Assembly: GCA_900316255.1 (NCBI GenBank)
Contig: ONCI01000001.1
Span: 62,001-126,000, forward strand
Source of the DNA: an uncultured Eubacteriales bacterium
GTDB taxonomy: Bacteria; Bacillota; Clostridia; Oscillospirales; Oscillospiraceae
Reading direction: 5' to 3'
DNA length: 64,000 nt
In this document: positions 17,275-26,212 of the stretch, piece by piece
Layout of the letters: each line of letters opens with the position of its first letter
Position numbering within the stretch: the stretch's first letter is position 1
The notes under the pieces: generated by a model
Database searches by the model: none
Told to the model about the DNA's origin: nothing
Seen by the model: only the letters and a program-made list of their open reading frames with translations
Translations under genes and position numbers: made by a program

Positions 17275-17981
17275 TCGCGGTATTTGTGAATATGGCAACG
17301 GTGCTGGTGGGAAGCTTTCTCGGCATCCTCTTTCGCAACCGCCTGAAGGAGAGCTTCCAGAACGCGCTGATGAAGGCCCTGGCCCTCTGCACGGTGGTCA
17401 TCGGCGTCTCCAGCGCCATTCAGACGAAGGAGCTTCTCTGCGTGATCCTTTCCATGGTGCTGGGTACCGTCATCGGAGAGCTGCTGCGCATCGACGACGC
17501 CATCGAGCACGCGGGGGATGCCATCAAGGAAAAGCTTTTTCACGGCGGCGGCAACAGCCGTTTTACCGAGGGCTTCGTCTCCGCCTGCATCCTGTTCTGC
17601 ATCGGCTCCATGACCATCGTCGGCTCCCTGGAGGCGGGCATCAATCACAATTACAGCATCATCTATGCCAAGAGCGCCCTGGACTTTGTGTCCTCCATGG
17701 CCTTTGCGGCGGCTATGGGCTTCGGCGTGCCCTGCTCGGCCCTGTTCATCTTGGTGTTCCAGGGGGGACTGACCCTCCTGGCCGGCCTGGTCGGACCCGC
17801 TCTCAGCCAGGACGTGGTGCTGGAGATGAGCGCCGTGGGCGGCACCATTCTCATCGGCATGGCGGTGAACATGCTGGGCCTGGGCAAGGAACGCATCAAG
17901 GTGGCAAACATGCTGCCGGCCATTTTCCTGCCCATCGCCTATTTCCCCATCGCGGCCTGGATCTCCGGCCTGCTGGGATAA
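17271..17981 (+). CDS. DUF554 family integral membrane protein
   Basis: The 236-residue protein has about six or seven hydrophobic segments and matches the DUF554 (YdfK/YqgA) pattern: GSFLGILFRNRLKESF, GVSSAIQT, LRIDDAIEHAGDAIKEK and the GSMTIVGSLEAGI segment. The function of the family is not established. It overlaps aroQ by four bases and is followed by a terminator, so it is the last gene of the aromatic operon, though no link to aromatic metabolism is visible. Confidence 0.85.
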   Translation: MIAVFVNMATVLVGSFLGILFRNRLKESFQNALMKALALCTVVIGVSSAIQTKELLCVILSMVLGTVIGELLRIDDAIEHAGDAIKEKLFHGGGNSRFTEGFVSACILFCIGSMTIVGSLEAGINHNYSIIYAKSALDFVSSMAFAAAMGFGVPCSALFILVFQGGLTLLAGLVGPALSQDVVLEMSAVGGTILIGMAVNMLGLGKERIKVANMLPAIFLPIAYFPIAAWISGLLG

Positions 17982-17984
17982 ACG

Positions 17985-18028
17985 AAAACGCGCTTCCGGA
18001 CCTAATCGGATCCGGAAGCGCGTTTTTT
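17985..18028. terminator. Bidirectional terminator, end of aromatic operon and of pcrA
   Basis: AAAACGCGCTTCCGGA pairs with TCCGGAAGCGCGTTTT. Both strands end in a U-run, and it overlaps the last codon of the minus-strand helicase gene. Confidence 0.9.
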
Positions 18029-20426
18029 ATTCGATTTTATCCATGTGCAGGGCAGCGGCGCGGAGCATCAGCTTCTTGCTGCCGATCTTGTCAAAGCGGA
18101 TCTCCACCAGAAAGTCGTTGCCCATGGGGGTCAGCTTTGCGATGGTCCCGTCTCCGAAGGCCTTGTGCCGCACCCGATCGCCCAGCGCGAAGTTGGTGCT
18201 TGCCGGGGGAGCGGCAGGCTTTCGCGGCCCGGGGACCACGCTGCGCTGTCTTGCCTCCGGCGGACGGTAGGCGAAGCTGGGTTCTCCCTGGCGTTCCCGC
18301 CAGCCGTAGGAGGGTTCCTGCCGCTTTTCCGAGTAGCCGTAGCCCTTGGGCAGCTGCTTGCGGATGTCCTCCTCCGGGATCTCGTCCACAAAGCGGGAGC
18401 AGCGGTTTGCGCTGGTCCGCCCGAAGATCATGCGCTGCCTGGCGCAGAGCAGGTGGAGCTTCCGCTTGGCCCGGGTGATAGCCACATAGCAGAGACGCCG
18501 CTCCTCTTCCATCTCCTCCGGCTCGCCGATGGCGCGCAGACCGGGGAAAATACTCTCTTCCATGCCCACGATGTAGACCGTGGGAAATTCCAGACCCTTG
18601 GCACTGTGCATGGTCATCATCACCACGCTGTCCGCGTCCCGATCATAGGAATCCAGATCGGTGTAGAGAGCCACATTGGCAAGGTAACCGTCCAGCGTCA
18701 GATCGCCGGACTCCTTCATATAGCCCAAAATGCTGGTTTTCAGCTCCTTCACGTTTTCGGCCCGGGTCTGGTCCTTGTCCTCCTCGGAGCTCTCCAGCAT
18801 CCGGAGGTAGCCTGTCTTTTCCAGCAGCTCATCGTAGAGCGCATCCGGGGGATTGACCTGGGAGAAAGCCCGCAGCTCCTCCATGAGAAACACGAACTGC
18901 TTCATCTTCAATGCAGCGCGCTTCAGCTCGGGATAGCGGTCTGCCCGGCTCAGGATCTCATAGAGGCTGCAGCCTTCCTGTCGGGCCAGCTCGCCGGCCA
19001 GCTCCATGCTCCGCTCGCCGATGCCCCGGGGTGGGCTGTTCACGATGCGCTGCAGGCGCAGATCGTCCGCCGGGCTTGCGATGACGTTCAGATAGGAGAG
19101 CACGTCCTTGACCTCGGCCCGGTCGAAGAAGCGGGTGCCGCCCACGATGCGGTAGGGGATGCCGCTGCGCTTGAAGGCAAATTCCAGTTGGCTGGACTGT
19201 GCGTTCATCCGATAGAGGATGGCGTGATCCCGCCAGTTCGCCCCGCTGCTGAAGCTTGCCATGATGGAGGAGGCCACGATCTGGGCTTCCTCATTCTCGT
19301 TGTCGGCGCAGGTGAGCTGGATGAGCTCGCCGGGACCCGCGTCGGTCCAGAGCTCCTTGCCCTTTCGGCCAAGGTTGTTTCGGATCACGGCGTTGGCAGC
19401 GTTCAGGATGTGCCCGGTGCTGCGGTAGTTCTGCTCCAGACGAATGGTGCGGCAGCCCTTGAACTGTTTTTCAAAAGAGAGGATGTTCTCAATGGTGGCG
19501 CCGCGGAATTTGTAAATGCTCTGGTCGTCGTCGCCCACCACGCAGATATTGCCCCAGTGTCCCGCCAGGGTGGAGGCCAGCAGATACTGCAGGTGGTTGG
19601 TATCCTGGTATTCGTCCACCAGGACGTACTGGAAGCGCCGCTGCCAGTAGCTGCGCACATCCCCGTTCTCCTGCAGGAGCTTTACCGTGCAGGCGATGAG
19701 ATCGTCAAAGTCCAGGGCGTTGGCGGCGAAGAGACGGCGGGCGTACTCCGCATAGGCCAGGCCGATCTTCTGCCGCCGAAAGTCGTGGGAGGCCTTGGCC
19801 TGGACCTGATAGTCCGCGGGCCCCACCATGGCGTCCTTGCTGCGGCTGATCTCCGAGAGCACTGCCCGGGGCGGAAAGCTCTTCTCGTCCATCTCCAGAT
19901 CCTTCAGGATCCGCTTGATGAGGCTCTGACTGTCGGAGCTGTCATAGATGGTGAAGTTGTCCCCGTAGCCCAGCTTGTCCCCGTCCCGGCGCAGGATGCG
20001 CACGCAGGCGGAGTGAAAGGTGCAGGCCCAGATGTCGTTGGCGCTCTCGCCCAGCATCCGCTCCAGACGGGCCTTCAGCTCGTCCGCCGCCTTGTTGGTG
20101 AAGGTGATGGCCAGGATCCGCCAGGGAGCCACCGGCTCCAGAGCCGCCAGCTCCTCCGCCTCCGGCCCTCCCGCCTGCAGAAGGCGCAGACTCTCCTCAT
20201 CGGCGCCGGCGGGCAGCTCCGTGCTGTCGCTGGCCCGGCCGAAGCGCAGGAGATTGGCGATGCGGTTGATGAGCACGGTGGTCTTGCCGCTGCCGGCTCC
20301 CGCCAGGATCAGCAGGGGACCTTCCGTTGCCATCACGGCTTCGACCTGCCGCGGATTCAGCGTATCAAATTTGGCGCGGATCAGACTGCGCCGCGCTTCG
20401 CAGTAAGCTTTTTGCAGTTCCATCAT
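18027..20426 (-). CDS. pcrA: ATP-dependent 3'-5' DNA helicase, UvrD/PcrA type
   Basis: The superfamily 1A helicase acts in repair and replication. Motif Q is LNPRQ and the Walker A motif is AGAGSGKTT. Further motifs include DEYQDTN, GDDDQSIYKFRGA, QNYRST, TMHSAKGLEFPTVY, EERRLCYVAITRAK and a C-terminal basic domain (FALGDRVRHKAFGDGTI). With ATG 20426 the protein has 799 residues; a second ATG follows at once (20423). An upstream extension of 64 codons lacks family similarity and would run through the promoter, so it is rejected. Confidence 0.93.
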   Translation of the reverse strand: MMELQKAYCEARRSLIRAKFDTLNPRQVEAVMATEGPLLILAGAGSGKTTVLINRIANLLRFGRASDSTELPAGADEESLRLLQAGGPEAEELAALEPVAPWRILAITFTNKAADELKARLERMLGESANDIWACTFHSACVRILRRDGDKLGYGDNFTIYDSSDSQSLIKRILKDLEMDEKSFPPRAVLSEISRSKDAMVGPADYQVQAKASHDFRRQKIGLAYAEYARRLFAANALDFDDLIACTVKLLQENGDVRSYWQRRFQYVLVDEYQDTNHLQYLLASTLAGHWGNICVVGDDDQSIYKFRGATIENILSFEKQFKGCRTIRLEQNYRSTGHILNAANAVIRNNLGRKGKELWTDAGPGELIQLTCADNENEEAQIVASSIMASFSSGANWRDHAILYRMNAQSSQLEFAFKRSGIPYRIVGGTRFFDRAEVKDVLSYLNVIASPADDLRLQRIVNSPPRGIGERSMELAGELARQEGCSLYEILSRADRYPELKRAALKMKQFVFLMEELRAFSQVNPPDALYDELLEKTGYLRMLESSEEDKDQTRAENVKELKTSILGYMKESGDLTLDGYLANVALYTDLDSYDRDADSVVMMTMHSAKGLEFPTVYIVGMEESIFPGLRAIGEPEEMEEERRLCYVAITRAKRKLHLLCARQRMIFGRTSANRCSRFVDEIPEEDIRKQLPKGYGYSEKRQEPSYGWRERQGEPSFAYRPPEARQRSVVPGPRKPAAPPASTNFALGDRVRHKAFGDGTIAKLTPMGNDFLVEIRFDKIGSKKLMLRAAALHMDKIE

Positions 20427-20433
20427 GGTCCCG

Positions 20434-20462
20434 ATTGTACCACGAAGGGCGTGAGGAAACAA
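20434..20462 (-). promoter_or_regulatory. Promoter of pcrA, very close to the start codon
   Basis: On the minus strand TTGTTT (20457-20462), a 17-base spacer and TACAAT (20434-20439). Only seven bases separate the -10 box from ATG 20426, which suggests a leaderless or nearly leaderless mRNA. Confidence 0.6.
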
Positions 20463-20509
20463 GCAAAGATTCCGTATTCGGCGAGATTCTTCCCGCTCGG
20501 GCAAAACAG

Positions 20510-20538
20510 TTGCAAATCCGCTGCCCCTGCGATAAAAT
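20510..20538 (+). promoter_or_regulatory. Promoter of the GH25 gene
   Basis: TTGCAA (20510-20515), 17-base spacer, TAAAAT (20533-20538), divergent to the pcrA promoter. Confidence 0.7.
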
Positions 20539-20577
20539 AAACAGGAATTCTCTAACGACGGAAGGCGAGACCGGTTC

Positions 20578-21666
20578 ATGAAAACGAATGAAGGTAAAAT
20601 GAGGGAGCTTCCGCGCAAGTCCAGGTGGGAAACGCTCCTGCTGATCGTGCTGTTCTGCCTGACGGCAGCCCTGACCGTTCTGCTTCTGCTGTTCCTTGAC
20701 GGTCGTCAGGACCGTCCGGAAGAGGCGGAACCCTCTCCGGAATCCCTGGCGGCGGAAGCGGCGGATCAAAGCCGGGCGGCTTATCAGGAGGGGAGCGTTC
20801 CCTACCAGGTCCTCCCGGATGTGGAGGCTCTGGATATTTCCCAGATGTCCCCGGATGAGCTGCCGGCGGAAAACAGCGCTGCGGATGCGCTGGAGGTGGA
20901 GATCATCCAGGAGACGGAGGGGGAGAGCAAGCCCTATCAGACCGGCTGGATGACCGTGGACGGCAACGAATACTTCGTCCATGAAGATGGCAGCTATGCC
21001 TTTGGCCTGAAGCAGATCGACGGGAAGCTCTATTATTTCAACCAGTACGCCGTGAAGGCCAAATCTCTGGGCGTGGACGTCTCCTATTATAACAGTGATA
21101 TCGACTGGGACGTGGTCAAAGCCCAGGGCATCGATTTCGTCATCATCCGGATCGGGGGGCGGGGCTGGACCACCGGGCTGCTCTATGATGACTGCCGCAT
21201 GCGGGAGTATCTGCGCAGCGCCCGAAAGGCCGGCCTTCAGCTGGGCGCCTATTTTTATTCAACAGCCACCACCCCGTATGAAGCGGTGGAGGAGGCCAGC
21301 GTAGCCGTGAAGACCCTGGACGGCATCCCCCTGGATCTGCCCCTGTATATCGACATGGAGTTTTCCGGCGAGTATCCCAAGGGCCGGGCGGACCGACTGA
21401 CGCCCAGCCAGCGCGCCGGGATCGCCACGGCTTTTTGCGAGACGGTGCGCAGCAGCGGCTATCAGCCGGGTGTCTATGCCGGTCAGAATTTCTTCAAGGC
21501 CTACCTCGATTATAACGCCGTCTCCCGCTACAGCATCTGGCTTGCCAGCTACACCACAAACAACGAGCTGCCTCTCTTTGACAAACGCTACGATCTCTGG
21601 CAGTTTACCGAGAGAGGCCGTGTGGACGGCATCCGCGGCATCGTGGACCTGAATGTGATCTACTGA
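20578..21666 (+). CDS. GH25 (lysozyme-type) membrane-anchored muramidase
   Basis: The 362-residue product has a cytoplasmic N-terminus, one membrane helix (about residues 20-41), an acidic linker, a choline/cell-wall-binding-like repeat (GWMTVDGNEYFVHEDGSYAF, LKQIDGKLYYF) and a GH25 domain from about residue 160. Active-site acids fit GVDVSYYNSDIDW and LYIDMEFSG; DLWQFTERGRVDGI is also typical. It would cleave peptidoglycan outside the membrane. Two starts are possible: ATG 20578 (GGAAGG 12 bases upstream) and ATG 20599 (GAAGG four bases upstream); neither spacing is ideal. Confidence 0.85.
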   Translation: MKTNEGKMRELPRKSRWETLLLIVLFCLTAALTVLLLLFLDGRQDRPEEAEPSPESLAAEAADQSRAAYQEGSVPYQVLPDVEALDISQMSPDELPAENSAADALEVEIIQETEGESKPYQTGWMTVDGNEYFVHEDGSYAFGLKQIDGKLYYFNQYAVKAKSLGVDVSYYNSDIDWDVVKAQGIDFVIIRIGGRGWTTGLLYDDCRMREYLRSARKAGLQLGAYFYSTATTPYEAVEEASVAVKTLDGIPLDLPLYIDMEFSGEYPKGRADRLTPSQRAGIATAFCETVRSSGYQPGVYAGQNFFKAYLDYNAVSRYSIWLASYTTNNELPLFDKRYDLWQFTERGRVDGIRGIVDLNVIY

Positions 21667-21828
21667 TACGAATACCTGATAGAAATCTTTAAAGTCTTTC
21701 GGCCAGAATTGTGCCATACTTCGTTGCCTTCCTTGACCATATATCTCCATTATGCTCTGCGGAAGGCACCTCGTCTGGCGCAATTCTGACTCGAAATCTT
21801 TTTCAAGCTTCTTATCAGGTGTTCGTAT
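21666..21828. mobile_element. MITE-like 163-bp palindrome
   Basis: The ends ATACGAATACCTGATA (21666-21681) and TATCAGGTGTTCGTAT (21813-21828) are inverted repeats with one mismatch. The inverted symmetry continues inward (CAGAATTGTGCCA against TGGCGCAATTCTG, GCCTTCC against GGAAGGC), so the whole element can fold into one long hairpin. It has no coding capacity and sits exactly at the stop codon of the GH25 gene. Confidence 0.65.
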
Positions 21829-21834
21829 GAGTGC

Positions 21835-21870
21835 AAAAAATCCTGCGTTCCGGGGAACGCAGGATTTTTT
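21835..21870. terminator. Bidirectional terminator between GH25 and surface-protein genes
   Basis: AAAAAATCCTGCGTTCC-GG-GGAACGCAGGATTTTTT, perfect stem with U-runs on both strands. Confidence 0.9.
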
Positions 21871-21881
21871 ATCGTTATGGT

Positions 21882-24800
21882 TTAGTGCTTGGGCTTGTGC
21901 ACAGGTTCTTCGGGCAGGGGATCGATACCCTCATCCGGGGCCTTGTCAAGTTCTTTGCCCAGATCCTTCCAGGTCTCATCAGGATTCCAGCTGTCCGGCG
22001 GGGTCAGGGGCTCTTCTTCCACGGGCTGGGCTGCATCCTGCCAGTCGTCGCCCACTTCGTCAGGCTCGAAGTACTCCCCGTCCACGGGGGGCTCGGGCTG
22101 GAGCATTTTCTTGCGGCGGCTCTGCATGGCGAGGAACACGCCGATGACAGCCAGCAGGATCACGGAGGCGGCGATCAGGATGATGTAGAGGACAGGCTTG
22201 CTGTCGTCGCCGGTCTTGGGGCTCTTGGAGTCATTCTTGGAGCTGTTGGTGATGACCAGCTTGCCGTCTACCAGGGTGATGTTGTAGTTGGCGGTGACTT
22301 CGTTGCCCTTGGCGTCCACGATGTGGACCTCGGTGATCTTCTTGGTGTAGGTGCCCACTTCCTTGGCGCCGTTCTTGATCAGGTTGCCCTTGGCGTCATA
22401 GACGTTCAGCTTCACACCCTGATACTTGTGGCCGGCGGCCAGAGCCGGGGCCTTCACCTTGTCGTTCACAAGGGCCTTGCCGTCATAGGGCTTGGTGTCG
22501 GAGATAGCTTCCAGGGTGATGTCCAGCTTCTTGACGGTGAGCGTTCCGTTGCTGGCGTTGATCTTGTACTTGTTCTCGCTTACGGGGTTGCCATCCTTAT
22601 TCTTGATGGTCACCACGGGAACGATGGAGTAGGTACCGGCGTTGGTGGCCTCTTCCGTCTGGGTCTCGTTCTGCTTGAGCTGCAGGCTCACGGTGGCGAC
22701 GTCGCCGTCCAGCAGGCCGCTGATGTTGTAGCCGCTCTGGTCCGGGCGATGGGCCGCGCCGTCATAGGTCCAGGACTGGTCCTTTACGGTGACGGCCACG
22801 GGCACGCCGGTCTGGGAGCTGACCTTGATGGTCATCTTGCCGTCCACGGTGTTGACCTGGTAGTTTGCGGTGACGTCGGTCTCGCTGTTGGCGGTGTCAA
22901 CCACCCGCAGCTGGGTCAGATCGATGCTGGTGACAAAGGTCTCGCTGCCGTAGCCCTTGACGAAGTCGCCCCGGAGCTCATGGCCCAAAAGCAGGCCTTC
23001 CACCTTGTGACCCTTGGTGAAGCTGCCGTTGGCGGTCTTGCAGTCCTTGGCGTAGATCACTTTGGTGCCGTCGGTCTCCACGGTGCCGGTGATGGCGGTG
23101 ACGGTGATGGGGTGCTTGGTGACGGTGACCTTGCCGGCGTTCACATTGTCGATGGTCACAGCGTACTTGCTCTCGGTCACGTCCGTGCCCAGAGCGTCCT
23201 TGATGATGACGGAGGCGATGGTGCTGGGAACGGGGGAGGCGGTGACGTTGGTGCTGCCGCCCTCGTATTTCACCTCAATGGTGTCGCCCTCGGCCAGGGC
23301 GCCGCTGACCAGCTCATATTCCTCGGCGGTGATGGGCTTGCCGCTGTACTCGGCGGTCCGGTCCTTGGAGCGGATGGTGATGGCGATCTTTTCGGCGTCG
23401 GGCTTCACGGGCTGGCTGGCCACGTAGGTGATCTCGTAGTTTGCGGTGACGTCGGTCTCGCCGTTCTTGATGACGCCGTCCCGGGGGATGGCAACGTAGC
23501 TGCCGTCCTCGTTCTGCTTCACGTCGATCGCGATGCTCACGAAGGCGTCCCCTTCGTTGAGCGCGCCGGCGGAGAGCAGAGCGCCGTTCTGCTCATAGGT
23601 CTTGCCGCCGTCCTTGGTGACAGGCTCCCGGGCGGTGACGGTGAGCTTGATCTTCTCCGGCGCGGGAGGCGTTACGGGCTGGCTGGCCTCATAGGTGATC
23701 TCGTAGTTTTCGGTGACGTCGGTCTCGCCGTTCTTGATGACAGCGTCCCGGGGGATGGCCACATAAGTGCCGTCCTCGTTCTGCTTCACTTCCACGGTCA
23801 GAGCGGTGAAGGCGTCTCCGTCGTTGAGGGCGCCGGCGCTGACGAGAGCGCCGTTCTGCTCATAGGTCTTGCCGCCGTCGTTGCTGATGGGCTCCTTGGC
23901 GGTCACGGTGATCTTCACCTTTTCCGGCGCGGGAGGGGTCACGGGCTGGCTGGCCTCGTAGCTGATCTCGTAGTTTTCGGTGACGTCGGTCTCGCCGTTT
24001 ACGATGACGGCGTCCCGGGGAACGGCCACGTAGCTGCCGTCCTCCCGCTGCTGGACCTCTACCACCACGCCGGCAAAGGCGTCGCCTTCGCTGAGCGCGC
24101 CGGCGGAGAGGACAGCGCCGTTCTGCTCATAGGTCTTGCCGCCGTCGTTGCTGATGGGCTCATTGGCGGTGACGGTGATCTTCACCGGCTCGGGAGTGGG
24201 CTCCTCAGTGGGCTCAGGGGCAGGCTCCTCGGTGGGAGCGGGGGTAGGATCGTCCTGGGGAGCATCTTTCCGGACGGGGTCGCTGCCCACGTAGCGGAAC
24301 TCGTAATGTCCGGTGACGTCTTCCTCACCGTTCTTGATCACGGCGTCGGAGGGTACGGCCACAAAGCCGTCCTCCACTTCCTGGATCCACAGGGAGACGG
24401 AGGAGATGGCGTCCCCCTCAGCCAGATGGCCGCGGTAAGAGTAGCCGTTGGGAGCAAAGCTCTCGCCCTCCTCCACGGGGGCGTTGGCGGTCACGGTGAT
24501 CACGTCGATCCAGCGGCCTTCCACCCGGCAGTTCGAATAGGGCTTGAAGCTCTCACCGGGGTTCAGCTTCAGAACGCCGCCGCTGGGGTACTTGACCTGC
24601 CAGCATCTGAAGATCAGATCCTCGGTGTTGGGCACCGGCGCCTCGGGAGCGGTGAAGCTCTCGCCGGGATTGACCTGCTGCTCGCTGCCGGGAGCAGTGG
24701 CGTCGTTGGCCAGGGTGACGGTCAGGGCCTTTTCCTTTTCCATCGGGCTCAGGACCAGCACCAGGGTGTACACCTGGGGATCCACGGTGGAGGCGGTGGT

Positions 24801-25283
24801 CAGGAAGCTCTTGTCAAAGTTCTTGTCCTTGTCACCGACGGCGCCGGCCTTCAGGATCAGGTCGGTCTTTTCCCGGTCGGCGGTGAAGGGGAGGGGCTTG
24901 CGCTCCTGGGTCTCCACGGCATCGCCCCGGAGATAGCTTTCGGAAACGCAGAAGCCTTCGGGAACCTTCACGAGCAGGCCCTTCTTCGCCAGATCCTCCA
25001 GCACGGCGGAACCGGTGCTGCGGGACAGGGGCGTTTCGGCTTCCTCGCTTCCTTCACGCAGAAGGGACACGGTGCAGCTGCCGCCCAGCTTCTCGTTCTC
25101 CTCCTCGGCGCTGAGGGGAGCGGACTTGCCCTCGGCGTCGGTCAGGCGCAGCTCGTAGACCAGCGCCTCCTTACCGGTGAGGGTCACATTCACATCGTCT
25201 GCCCAGGCCAGGCCGCCGGCAAACTGGAACACAAAGACCAGAACCAGCAGCAGGCTCAGCATCATGCGAAAATTCTTCTTCAT
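21882..25283 (-). CDS. Cell-wall-anchored repeat surface protein with SPKTG signal
   Basis: This 1133-residue secreted protein starts with a signal peptide (MKKNFRMMLSLLLVLVFVF, cleavage near GGLAWA). After a unique N-terminal part come three near-identical modules of about 83 residues (about 364-610: KITVTANEPISNDGGKTYEQ, QNEDGSYVAIPRDAVIKNGE) separated by PVTPPAPEK linkers, then several MBG-like beta-domains. A sorting-type motif SPKTGDD lies near residue 1022, followed by a membrane helix and RRKK. An acidic proline-rich tail of about 70 residues continues beyond it, which is unusual for a sortase substrate. ATG 25283 is preferred because GAGGTG stands seven bases upstream. The sortase gene is next to it. 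Confidence 0.8.
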   Translation of the reverse strand: MKKNFRMMLSLLLVLVFVFQFAGGLAWADDVNVTLTGKEALVYELRLTDAEGKSAPLSAEEENEKLGGSCTVSLLREGSEEAETPLSRSTGSAVLEDLAKKGLLVKVPEGFCVSESYLRGDAVETQERKPLPFTADREKTDLILKAGAVGDKDKNFDKSFLTTASTVDPQVYTLVLVLSPMEKEKALTVTLANDATAPGSEQQVNPGESFTAPEAPVPNTEDLIFRCWQVKYPSGGVLKLNPGESFKPYSNCRVEGRWIDVITVTANAPVEEGESFAPNGYSYRGHLAEGDAISSVSLWIQEVEDGFVAVPSDAVIKNGEEDVTGHYEFRYVGSDPVRKDAPQDDPTPAPTEEPAPEPTEEPTPEPVKITVTANEPISNDGGKTYEQNGAVLSAGALSEGDAFAGVVVEVQQREDGSYVAVPRDAVIVNGETDVTENYEISYEASQPVTPPAPEKVKITVTAKEPISNDGGKTYEQNGALVSAGALNDGDAFTALTVEVKQNEDGTYVAIPRDAVIKNGETDVTENYEITYEASQPVTPPAPEKIKLTVTAREPVTKDGGKTYEQNGALLSAGALNEGDAFVSIAIDVKQNEDGSYVAIPRDGVIKNGETDVTANYEITYVASQPVKPDAEKIAITIRSKDRTAEYSGKPITAEEYELVSGALAEGDTIEVKYEGGSTNVTASPVPSTIASVIIKDALGTDVTESKYAVTIDNVNAGKVTVTKHPITVTAITGTVETDGTKVIYAKDCKTANGSFTKGHKVEGLLLGHELRGDFVKGYGSETFVTSIDLTQLRVVDTANSETDVTANYQVNTVDGKMTIKVSSQTGVPVAVTVKDQSWTYDGAAHRPDQSGYNISGLLDGDVATVSLQLKQNETQTEEATNAGTYSIVPVVTIKNKDGNPVSENKYKINASNGTLTVKKLDITLEAISDTKPYDGKALVNDKVKAPALAAGHKYQGVKLNVYDAKGNLIKNGAKEVGTYTKKITEVHIVDAKGNEVTANYNITLVDGKLVITNSSKNDSKSPKTGDDSKPVLYIILIAASVILLAVIGVFLAMQSRRKKMLQPEPPVDGEYFEPDEVGDDWQDAAQPVEEEPLTPPDSWNPDETWKDLGKELDKAPDEGIDPLPEEPVHKPKH

Positions 25284-25324
25284 GGTAATCACCTCGTTAT
25301 GAAAAGGTTTGCTTGGATGCTTGC

Positions 25325-25370
25325 ATTATAAGGGATGATGCTTCTTTTCCACAACATAAGAATTCTTAAG
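25325..25370 (-). promoter_or_regulatory. Promoter of the surface protein with upstream direct-repeat motif
   Basis: On the minus strand TTGTGG (25349-25354), an 18-base spacer and TATAAT (25325-25330). CTTAAG-N4-CTTATG (25355-25370) abuts the -35 box. The same motif in the same position precedes the sortase promoter. Confidence 0.7.
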
Positions 25371-25384
25371 TCGCGGAAGAGGGA

Positions 25385-26182
25385 TCAGTGGATGGGGACC
25401 AGCTTGCCCATCACCACGTAGCGCGCGTCATAGTACTCATAGGAACAGGTGGAAAGAGTCACGATGCGGTCCTTGTAGGACACGTGCACGTTGCACTTGA
25501 AATCGGAATTGTCCGCCATGCGCTGCAGCCACTCCGCGTAGGCCTGATCGCTGTCGAAGCGGAAGGTATAGGTCTCGGAGTCGGCGTCGCAGAGGAAGCC
25601 GGTGAAGAGCTCCACCCGGTAGTTCATGGTGGGGGTGCTGATGTACATGATGGGGTGCTGATCGTAGTAGTACTGCTCCTTGTAATACATGATGTCAGCA
25701 AACTTGGTGCCGTCGTTCATGTGGTGGCCATAGATCACGGTGTTCTCATCGGAGAAGTCCCGGGCGTTGTTGCAGTCGGCAAAGAGCGAACCGCTGACGC
25801 TGTAGCTGCCGTCATAAAAGCGGTGGAGATAGTAGTCGTTGTCCTCCGCCTCCACCAGGCCGTAGTCCACCGCGGTATCGGGGCAGTAGATCCAGCCGAT
25901 GGCGTCGGGGTACTGGGCGTAGAACTTGTCCAGATCATACATGCTGTTGAGGGGGGACACTTCGTCGTCCAGCTGGACCCCGCTTTCCACATGCTCCTCA
26001 TAGGCGCGGGGGGTGGGGGAGACCGGAAATGCGATGCCATAGCTCTGGGTGGCGTCCTGGTCCTTGCTGCGGGCCTGGCTGTGTTCCACCTTGTCGCTGA
26101 TCAGCTTATAAGAGCTGTAGGCCATCACACCGACCAGGATCCCGGCCAAAATGACCAACAGATATTTGAGCGGTCTTTTCAA
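25385..26182 (-). CDS. srtB: Class B sortase
   Basis: The 265-residue transpeptidase has an N-terminal signal-anchor (LKYLLVILAGILVGVMAY) and an extracytoplasmic sortase B fold. The catalytic histidine is in VIYGHHMNDGT, the cysteine in TLSTCSYE and the arginine in DARYVVMGK. It probably anchors the adjacent SPKTG protein to the wall (inference from adjacency and shared promoter motif). The start is TTG 26182: AAAGGAGG stands seven bases upstream, while upstream codons would translate through the promoter. Confidence 0.92.
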   Translation of the reverse strand: MKRPLKYLLVILAGILVGVMAYSSYKLISDKVEHSQARSKDQDATQSYGIAFPVSPTPRAYEEHVESGVQLDDEVSPLNSMYDLDKFYAQYPDAIGWIYCPDTAVDYGLVEAEDNDYYLHRFYDGSYSVSGSLFADCNNARDFSDENTVIYGHHMNDGTKFADIMYYKEQYYYDQHPIMYISTPTMNYRVELFTGFLCDADSETYTFRFDSDQAYAEWLQRMADNSDFKCNVHVSYKDRIVTLSTCSYEYYDARYVVMGKLVPIH

Positions 26183-26212
26183 ACAGAGGCCTCCTTTCCT
26201 TTCTCTGGTATC

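Noticed and set aside
10177..17981. Prephenate dehydratase or other phenylalanine-specific gene in the operon
   Set aside because: Every frame in the operon was assigned and none shows the dehydratase motifs; the operon leads to tyrosine only.
18045..20540. Long plus-strand open frame (831 codons) opposite pcrA
   Set aside because: It is the antisense shadow of a confirmed helicase gene in GC-rich DNA; no domain, start signal or ribosome-binding site supports it.
20427..20618. 64-codon N-terminal extension of pcrA
   Set aside because: It crosses the pcrA and GH25 promoters and adds residues not found in the helicase family.
21831..25331. Very long plus-strand open frame (1166 codons) opposite the surface-protein gene
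   Set aside because: Antisense shadow of the repeat-rich surface protein; its valine/leucine/glycine-rich low-complexity sequence mirrors the repeats on the other strand.
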